Shown in pieces: positions 6,819 to 12,507 of a stretch of 14,921 nucleotides of DNA; position 1 is the first letter of the stretch; the number at the start of each line of letters is the position of its first letter. The DNA is from JAFLCA01 sp041907145 (GTDB lineage Bacteria; Bdellovibrionota_C; UBA2361; JAFLCA01): positions 1 through 14,921 of the forward strand of contig JAYRHW010000031.1 in the NCBI GenBank assembly GCA_041907145.1, in the 5' to 3' direction. The position numbers and the translations under genes were made by a program. Below the pieces are notes generated by a model, which was not told where the DNA came from, made no database searches, and worked only from the letters and a program-made list of their open reading frames with translations.

Positions 6819-6844
6819 CTACGTAGTTATGTAGTATTACGTAA
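6819..6844. promoter_or_regulatory. Paired palindromes with 9-bp phased GTAG/GTAA repeats, operator candidate
   Basis: Two perfect 8-bp palindromes, CTACGTAG (6819-6826) and TTACGTAA (6837-6844), have centres 18 bp apart. The words GTAG, GTAG and GTAA start at 6823, 6832 and 6841, an exact 9-bp period. The cluster begins seven bases before the ATG of the 514-aa gene, where it would overlap that gene's core promoter or leader. It fits a binding site for a dimeric regulator; which one is unknown. Confidence 0.4.
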
Positions 6845-6894
6845 CCACAGCCAAAATTGCTAATCAAACAGATACAGAGAAAAAACAGACTCTA

Positions 6895-6941
6895 GCACTC
6901 AAATGTTCAACTAAGTGCAATAATAGATAGCACGCCCGTGC
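6895..6941. promoter_or_regulatory. Cluster of GCAC/GTGC dyads in the divergent intergenic region
   Basis: GCACT (6895-6899) pairs with AGTGC (6914-6918) across 14 bases. Twelve bases on, GCACG (6930-6934) and CGTGC (6937-6941) form a tight dyad with a 2-base centre. The four half-sites share GCAC/GTGC. They lie midway between two divergent genes, a normal place for a shared operator. This is pattern evidence only. Confidence 0.28.
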
Positions 6942-6989
6942 AGAAGTCGAATTTCAACGCCTCCTTTGCCTAGATTATCACCACTAGTA

Positions 6990-6998
6990 TGCTAGAAT
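6990..6998 (+). promoter_or_regulatory. Extended -10 promoter candidate for the I9-like gene, possibly leaderless
   Basis: TGCTAGAAT (6990-6998) matches the extended -10 form TG-N-TAnnnT. An alternative reading is TTGCCT (6966-6971), a 16-base spacer, and TATGCT (6988-6993). Either would start transcription about 2-8 bases before the ATG at 7008. No Shine-Dalgarno is present there, which agrees with a leaderless or near-leaderless mRNA. Confidence 0.33.
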
Positions 6999-7007
6999 TA
7001 TTGCCCT

Positions 7008-7409
7008 ATGCGCACCGAAACCAAAGCCGCATCTCAGGATCCGGCTCTTGCTAAACTTAGCCCCAACTTACTCGCTCAATACGCCGAGCTCGGAGGCGCC
7101 AAGGCCGTGGTCTACTTGCAGCCAAACTGGGAAGTCGAGCAGGTTGGGGGAACTCATCAGATGGACCCGGGTACCATCGAACTTGGAGACATGAGATTTC
7201 GTGCGGTTCCCGATCAGATCATCGTGCAGAGAAATAATCTATTGGCCTCAAGGCTTGTAACAGAAATTACTCAAACTACCGGCAGCCGCCCCCACTATCT
7301 AGATGCATTGGGGGCCTACGTCTTTTCCGCCACGCTCGAGCAAGCCAAGGTTATAGCAGCGATTCCGGAAGTGATCTCCATGGATCTCAGCGGCAGTCAG
7401 ATTCTCTAG
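7008..7409 (+). CDS. Small protein with an I9/subtilisin-propeptide-like domain
   Basis: The product has 133 residues. The first 65 are unrecognised and without signal peptide. Residues about 69-127 follow the pattern of the inhibitor_I9 or fervidolysin-type propeptide fold: a strand (DQIIVQRNN), a helix (LLASRLVTEITQTTG), a strand pair (SRPHYLDALGAYVFSATL), a second helix (EQAKVIAAIP) and a last strand (EVISMDLSG). In proteases this domain is an N-terminal intramolecular chaperone and inhibitor. Stand-alone copies act as protease inhibitors. Here no subtilase domain follows; the frame stops at 7409. The next gene, 159 bases on and on the same strand, encodes a putative zinc peptidase, which is not a subtilase. 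A cytosolic inhibitor or propeptide-like partner is the best guess. The match is by pattern, not by a conserved catalytic motif. Confidence 0.65.
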   Translation: MRTETKAASQDPALAKLSPNLLAQYAELGGAKAVVYLQPNWEVEQVGGTHQMDPGTIELGDMRFRAVPDQIIVQRNNLLASRLVTEITQTTGSRPHYLDALGAYVFSATLEQAKVIAAIPEVISMDLSGSQIL

Positions 7410-7568
7410 ATTGCCGTCTGTCTGAGCAAATTTATCTATTGGTTCTGGGTGGTTAAACAGAGCGGTCATGATACTTGAGTAGTGATTTTGTCCATAGGAA
7501 AATGCAGAGCCTCTTAAGCTCATTATCCTCCTTTCGTTACCTAGAAGTTGTTCTGCGCGTAGTTCTGC

Positions 7569-9698
7569 ATGGCTGGCCCCTCACCAACAACTTGCGCGAC
7601 CGCTACGGTCGAAACCTCCCAATTCGGGGAGGTACTTTTTTCACCAGCCATCGAACCTGATTTGGCTCGCGAACTTATCCACTCGGCGGCGCTAGCCAGT
7701 ACAGAGTGCTTCACCGAACCGGGAATTCGCACGGCCGCGGAACTTCCCTCCGAGCAAGCTGCTATCCAGGAAGCGCATGAATATCTAAGCCTGCGCCGGG
7801 CGGAGCTCGGCATTCTTGCGCCTCTGCCGCCCATTTCTCATCTTTTGAGCGAGTTGAATTCGTCCACTGGGTTTGCCGGCAGCGCCGTACCCCAACGGCG
7901 CATCTGCCGAAGATTCCCTAAGGCTGATGCCAGTGAGCACCCGCTGCTTACCAGGAGTCTATGGGTTCATGAAATTGCGCATGCCTCCGGGGCACTGCAC
8001 GTCTCGGTGCAGGCCGGGTCCGCCGACTCCGACCCCCCTCTTGTCTTTACTCGCTGCGGCTGTACAGTTCTCGATGCCAAGACAAACACCTGGCGATTCT
8101 CGGCCTTCGAGGAACTCGCTGCTAGCGCATTTGAACAAGACTATGCTCGATCGCAAGGCGCAGAGCTCAATGCCTTCGCTTATATTTTCCCGATAGCGAA
8201 GTCACCCCTCTATTCTCCCCCAAGGGACTTCGACGATGGCGGCCTCGGCCGCCAGCTGTTGGCGCTTCAATCTCCCGCCAATGGCGCCCTGCACTCCCTT
8301 CGTCTCGGCATCGAGCATAGCCAGTTCTCCATCTTCACTGTCTATGGGGAACTTACCCATATCGCCAATGATATGGCCGAATCACTTTACCCCAAGCTGC
8401 CAAGACATGAGGCGATCGAGGCGTTCCGTGCCGATCTGCAGCGCATTCAAATCGGCGAACCGCACAATATAGTGACCGATCGAATCAAAGCCTTTTTCGG
8501 TCCACGGGGAGTAGAATTCTTCGCGTCTCTCGGAAGCGAGGACTATACTGAATTATTCAGCGGCTCATATCAGATGCAACTTCTAGCGTGTCTCAACTTC
8601 TCTCGAGAACTTCCCGCGCAAGAGGGTCGCTCGATGCAGGATCGCATCTTTGACTTGAACGAAAGGTATTTATCCTGGCAGCGCGAGCAACGACAGGAGC
8701 CAGCTCTGCGCCGTCAGGCCGTCAGGCAACATATAGACAAGGCCGTTGGGCATCTCACCCATCTAGCACTGAAAGATTCCATCGAAGCGCTCAGCCGACA
8801 CGGCATAACCCATGAGGACCTGACAGATGAGGACACCCACACAATCTTGCGAGCTATTCAAAAATTTCAGTACCGGCTGCCAATTAACGCCGCCAAGCAC
8901 TTCATCTATCACCGCATCCTCAGCGGGCAGGAGTGCCGAATGTTCGAGGCTAAATGGGAACAAGCTGTCGAGCTCACGATAGAGAAGCTGGGCGAGGGAG
9001 AGATTGAGGCTGCTGATAGACTCATCAGGAACTATGCCCTGAGCCCCTCTATTGAGCGGGAGCTAAATGTCGACCTGCAATTGGCCTGCAAACGATTGCT
9101 CAAGTCAGAGCTGGCTACTCAGTGCATGGTAGCCTTGGCGGAGTTCTGCCAGGAGCATCATATATGCCTTGTAAGCGAAATCGATAGCAGGGAGCGGGAA
9201 AGGTTGCAGCGCCTGCTCTCCACTCGCCTGCAGTCGGTAAATAAGCCGAGCGAGTCACAACTTGTCGCAATTGTTGGCATGCTTGGGCTGCATCCGGCCG
9301 TTGAATCCTTCGCCGAGCATGGTTATTCATGGGCCGGCATTATTGAAGGAGTAGCCGCCCGTCACCCTGAAACGCTAGAGCTTTGGCGGCGAAGACATGG
9401 GATTGATTTGAACTCGGTAAACATACGAGTGGCACTGGCAGAAGGTATTGGAAGGGAAGCCGAAGAATGTTGCTCACTCCTTGGACTTCCTCAAGGGCTT
9501 GTTGATACGTCAAGGTATCGGAGCGTGCCGCGTCCGACCTTCAGAGCCTTAGAGTCAACTTTGCAGCTGCGACTTGCGCTCCTGGCGCGAGGGAAAGAAG
9601 CATCAGGCGTAGTCGGGTTTCATCTAGACGAAGCAGCCTCGAAGTACGAAAAATCTAGCCTCCCTGAGCTTGCTCAACAGATCCGGCTATTTCGCTAG
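7569..9698 (+). CDS. Putative zinc metallopeptidase (zincin), 709 aa
   Basis: Residues 134-144 read HEIAHASGALH. They contain HExxH (His134, Glu135, His138) and also satisfy the metzincin form HExxHxxGxxH with His144 as a possible third ligand. About 40 residues later, FSAFEELAASAFEQDYA (177-193) looks like the Glu-bearing helix that supplies the third ligand in gluzincin-type peptidases (Glu181 or Glu182). Either ligand scheme is possible, and I favour the latter because helix and spacing are typical. There is no signal peptide or membrane segment, so the protein is probably cytosolic or exported by a dedicated route. Residues about 250-709 are mostly helical, with no recognised domain. An in-frame TAG three codons upstream fixes the start at this ATG, which lacks a Shine-Dalgarno. 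The I9-like gene precedes it on the same strand; a small minus-strand gene overlaps its last 12 bases. The substrate is unknown. Confidence 0.82.
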   Translation: MAGPSPTTCATATVETSQFGEVLFSPAIEPDLARELIHSAALASTECFTEPGIRTAAELPSEQAAIQEAHEYLSLRRAELGILAPLPPISHLLSELNSSTGFAGSAVPQRRICRRFPKADASEHPLLTRSLWVHEIAHASGALHVSVQAGSADSDPPLVFTRCGCTVLDAKTNTWRFSAFEELAASAFEQDYARSQGAELNAFAYIFPIAKSPLYSPPRDFDDGGLGRQLLALQSPANGALHSLRLGIEHSQFSIFTVYGELTHIANDMAESLYPKLPRHEAIEAFRADLQRIQIGEPHNIVTDRIKAFFGPRGVEFFASLGSEDYTELFSGSYQMQLLACLNFSRELPAQEGRSMQDRIFDLNERYLSWQREQRQEPALRRQAVRQHIDKAVGHLTHLALKDSIEALSRHGITHEDLTDEDTHTILRAIQKFQYRLPINAAKHFIYHRILSGQECRMFEAKWEQAVELTIEKLGEGEIEAADRLIRNYALSPSIERELNVDLQLACKRLLKSELATQCMVALAEFCQEHHICLVSEIDSRERERLQRLLSTRLQSVNKPSESQLVAIVGMLGLHPAVESFAEHGYSWAGIIEGVAARHPETLELWRRRHGIDLNSVNIRVALAEGIGREAEECCSLLGLPQGLVDTSRYRSVPRPTFRALESTLQLRLALLARGKEASGVVGFHLDEAASKYEKSSLPELAQQIRLFR

Positions 9699-9921
9699 CC
9701 ACTCGAACCATATGCTGCTTTCTGCACGCTCGAGAGTCTTCAATCTCCATTCCTGCGAGCATCGCAGATCAAGCATGATATCCGCCTCAACCGTGTAAAG
9801 GTTGCCAGTACGATCCATCAGCAAGGCGAAGCGCTTCGGTAACAGCGTCGATACTCATGGCATTAATAATCTGCCCTGTCAGCATATCGAAGTGTCGCCC
9901 CACGAACAACGACCGCTGCAT
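9687..9921 (-). pseudogene. Small hypothetical gene, apparently frameshifted (about 77 aa if repaired)
   Basis: Two overlapping minus-strand frames read like one short protein. The first starts at an ATG (9921-9919) with AGGAG nine bases upstream and runs 44 codons to a TGA at 9789-9787. The second, offset by +1, is open from about 9855 to a TAG at 9689-9687. It contains MDRTGNLYTVEADIMLDL and then SQEWRLKTLERAESSIWFEW, which has the look of real protein. Joining them in the shared stretch gives a product of about 77 residues. The shift could be a true mutation, a sequencing error or programmed frameshifting, or there may be two separate tiny genes. I recognise no family. The end overlaps the convergent zincin gene by 12 bases. 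The remaining bases from 9922 to 10086 hold no gene I can support, only a small stem (10054-10058 with 10065-10069) before glf. Confidence 0.4.
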
Positions 9922-10086
9922 GATTATGATCTCCTAACTGTGCCTAACAACATAGGAAATCGCTTGATTTTCGGTGAATCCATCTCCCTCGTCTCCCCAT
10001 CAAAAATCTCTGTTGGTCTACGACGGATTTAGCGCCGCATTGAGCCGGGGTCGCCGGCATGCTGGCCGGGGGAAGCGGAGAATCGC

Positions 10087-11271
10087 ATGGTGTTCGACTA
10101 CTTGGTGGTTGGAACCGGACTTACCGGGGCCGTAATCGCCCGTCGCCTGCATGATGCCGGCCGCAGTGTGCTCGTTGTCGATCGCCGTTCCCACATTGGT
10201 GGAAACGTTCACGACTTTGCGCATCCCAGCGGTATTCGAATTCATACCTACGGTCCGCATTATTTCCGTACTTCATCTGAGAAAATCTGGCAGTTCGTCA
10301 CCTCATTTGCCGACTTCTATACCTACGAGGCATGCCTCAAGTCATATGTGGACGGGCAGGTCGAGAACTGGCCCATAGCAGGGAGTTATATAACGCGGCT
10401 ATTTCCTCAGGGATGGTCACCGGCCTTCTCGGGCACACCTAGAAATTTTGAAGAAGCTTCCCTCGCTACTATGCCGCGAGCCATCTACGAAAAGTTCATC
10501 CGGGGGTATACGGAGAAGCAGTGGGGCGTCCCCGCGCGAGATCTCGACGCCGGACTCGCCGGGCGCTTCGATGTCCGTTACGACGATGAGCCCCGGCTCA
10601 AGCGCCACAGATATCAAGGATTGCCACTGAACGGGTACGCAGAATTCATGAATAAGATGCTCCGCGGGATCCCTGTCATGCTGAACGTTGACTATCGAAC
10701 AGAGCAGCACGAGCTCCGGCCCAAAAAGCTTCTGATTTATACGGGACCAATCGACGAATTTTTTAATTATCGACTAGGAAAGCTTAAGTACCGAGGTCAG
10801 AAGCGATTTCACGAGTATTATCCCGACGTGGACTACATTCAATGCACCGGCCAAGTAAACTATCCAAGCCAGGAATCTGGCGCGCACGTACGAGTACTCG
10901 AATGGAAGCATATGATGCCGCCTTCCTATGCAGGAAGGATTCGAGGCACGGTACTCTCTCGGGAAGAGCCATTTTCCCCCTTAGACTCGGCTGACTATGA
11001 ATATCCATTTCCCGATCAGTCAAATGCCGAACTCTATGCGCGCTATCGCCGAGACGCTTCGCAACTTTCGAATGTCCTTATTTGTGGTCGTCTTGGCGAG
11101 TATCGATATTTTGATATGGATCAGGCAATCGGTCGAGCCATGATGCTCGTCGAACGAATTTTGGCCACCACTCGACTTGATGCCTGCGTCGAGCTCTTAG
11201 CGGAGTCTTCAGCTTCAGTCTGCGACATCGACAAATTGCTAAAGGAAAAGGAAGCCCCGCATGTACGTTGA
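10087..11271 (+). CDS. glf: UDP-galactopyranose mutase
   Basis: This flavoenzyme converts UDP-galactopyranose to UDP-galactofuranose in the cytoplasm, the only source of galactofuranose for surface glycans. The 394-residue product shows the FAD Rossmann motif GTGLTG (9-14) and the second FAD strand VVDRRSHIGGNVHD (30-43). It also has TYGPHYFRT (54-62), the family signature YTEKQWG (141-147), and the C-terminal FAD/substrate segment GRLGEYRYFDMDQAIGRA (334-351) containing the conserved Arg and Asp-Met-Asp-Gln. The length is normal for bacterial Glf. The ATG follows GGAG by six bases. Its last codons overlap the start of the glycosyltransferase gene by 11 bases, so the two are translated from one mRNA. 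No other polysaccharide synthesis genes lie between it and the window edges on this strand. Confidence 0.97.
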   Translation: MVFDYLVVGTGLTGAVIARRLHDAGRSVLVVDRRSHIGGNVHDFAHPSGIRIHTYGPHYFRTSSEKIWQFVTSFADFYTYEACLKSYVDGQVENWPIAGSYITRLFPQGWSPAFSGTPRNFEEASLATMPRAIYEKFIRGYTEKQWGVPARDLDAGLAGRFDVRYDDEPRLKRHRYQGLPLNGYAEFMNKMLRGIPVMLNVDYRTEQHELRPKKLLIYTGPIDEFFNYRLGKLKYRGQKRFHEYYPDVDYIQCTGQVNYPSQESGAHVRVLEWKHMMPPSYAGRIRGTVLSREEPFSPLDSADYEYPFPDQSNAELYARYRRDASQLSNVLICGRLGEYRYFDMDQAIGRAMMLVERILATTRLDACVELLAESSASVCDIDKLLKEKEAPHVR

Positions 11272-12505
11272 AGCGATTTCTGGAGGCAGCGCGAACTACA
11301 CCGAGTTCATCAAAGGTAGGTTCGCCGATCCAGATATAGACCAGACGCTGGCTTATCTCCAACGCAACCGACTCTCGATCGATCACTGGGTGGATCGCTG
11401 TCAATTTACGGTAGTCCTCTGGGGCTGGCATCCATCCGAGGGCAACACCATGGCCTTCGAGCACGAAACGTTAAAGCGCGTGTTTGTGGGCATGGGGTTC
11501 AATGTGATCTGGCTCCCCGTGCAGACCGATCCGTCCGTCGCTTTGTCCAAGATTCCGGGCCCACGCATTTTTATCACTGGCGATCGCGCCATAGGAGCCC
11601 CAATTGCTCCATTTGCTCGCGAGGATGATGTCATCATAGCGCATAACGAGAATGCACCAGATCGTTGGAGGGGAATCTTGCATAATTACTGGCAGTACTG
11701 GGTCCCCACCAGCATGCTTTTGGGGAAGCCGGCCCCCTACCCCACGGACCTCATGCCGCATGAAATGAGCAAGGATTGGTTGGATCAAAAAAATGATTCC
11801 TTGGCTTTCTTCGTCGGCAGTGCATACAGTCCGGCGTTTCAGGAGCAGCATAGGCAGCTGAAATCTCTCTTCTCGTCCCAGGGAATCGAATATGAATTTC
11901 TCGAGACCTGGAACTGTCAGGCCATTCATAGGCGCTATGTTGAAGCACGGTGGATCCCGATACCACAGCAGCCGACGCTGACTAGTTTTCTGCCTTCCCG
12001 AATCTGCAAAGGCATGGCCCGGGGCTGCGTCCCGCTTTCCATCAATCCCATACTCGAAGTCATGCTGGGCAAGTGGGCCGATGGCTGTATCTTTGGCTCC
12101 GATTGGTCTGATGTCTTGCGACAAGTTGAGGAGCTTCGCACGGATCCGGAGCGCCTAAGAGAAAAGTCAAGCGCGGCAATGCGATGGGCACGAGAGCAGA
12201 GCGCGTTCCACTTTCTTGAATACCTCTGGCCCGCTCCGGAAAAGACGCGGCCAAGTGATGCGTATTGGAACCTTCGTTCGTCTATGTCTCATGCATCATG
12301 GGTAGTGCAGGATGCGTACCAGCTTGAGGAGCTCTTGCAGCGCTATCCCAACAACCGCATACTCATGCATTTTCTCGGTAGAGCCTACGGACACTCGGGG
12401 CGCGGACAAGATAGCGACGCGCTGGCGCGAGACTATCAAAAGCTCTTCCCCGGCGATGATCTGGTGCGCTCCTGGAAACCGGACCCAATGACAACAAGTG
12501 CCTAG
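11261..12505 (+). CDS. Probable glycosyltransferase, possibly galactofuranosyl, with TPR-like C-terminus
   Basis: The 414-residue product has no signal or membrane segment. The N-terminal half carries Rossmann-like strands (FTVVLWGWHP, FNVIWLPVQ, PRIFITGDRA, DDVIIAHNE). The second half has LAFFVGSAYS (181-190) and, at about 243-263, a segment around SRICKGMARGCVPLSINP. That resembles the sugar-nucleotide region of GT-B enzymes and single-domain glycosyltransferase-1-like proteins (SRI-K-x-x-x-x-G-x-P pattern). Residues about 310-400 form helices like a tetratricopeptide pair. The start ATG is preceded by GGAAG six bases away, within the glf coding end. Coupling to glf suggests it uses UDP-galactofuranose, which is inference from context. 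The acceptor is unknown. It ends two bases before the stop of the convergent flavoprotein gene, with no terminator between them. Confidence 0.72.
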   Translation: MYVEAISGGSANYTEFIKGRFADPDIDQTLAYLQRNRLSIDHWVDRCQFTVVLWGWHPSEGNTMAFEHETLKRVFVGMGFNVIWLPVQTDPSVALSKIPGPRIFITGDRAIGAPIAPFAREDDVIIAHNENAPDRWRGILHNYWQYWVPTSMLLGKPAPYPTDLMPHEMSKDWLDQKNDSLAFFVGSAYSPAFQEQHRQLKSLFSSQGIEYEFLETWNCQAIHRRYVEARWIPIPQQPTLTSFLPSRICKGMARGCVPLSINPILEVMLGKWADGCIFGSDWSDVLRQVEELRTDPERLREKSSAAMRWAREQSAFHFLEYLWPAPEKTRPSDAYWNLRSSMSHASWVVQDAYQLEELLQRYPNNRILMHFLGRAYGHSGRGQDSDALARDYQKLFPGDDLVRSWKPDPMTTSA

Positions 12506-12507
12506 AG

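Noticed and set aside
7475..7660. TTG-started plus-strand frame between the I9-like and zincin genes
   Set aside because: It overlaps the zincin start out of frame, has no ribosome-binding site and shows no conserved pattern.
9802..10032. Plus-strand frame of 76 codons before glf
   Set aside because: It is antisense to the better supported small minus-strand gene and has no ribosome-binding site or domain pattern.
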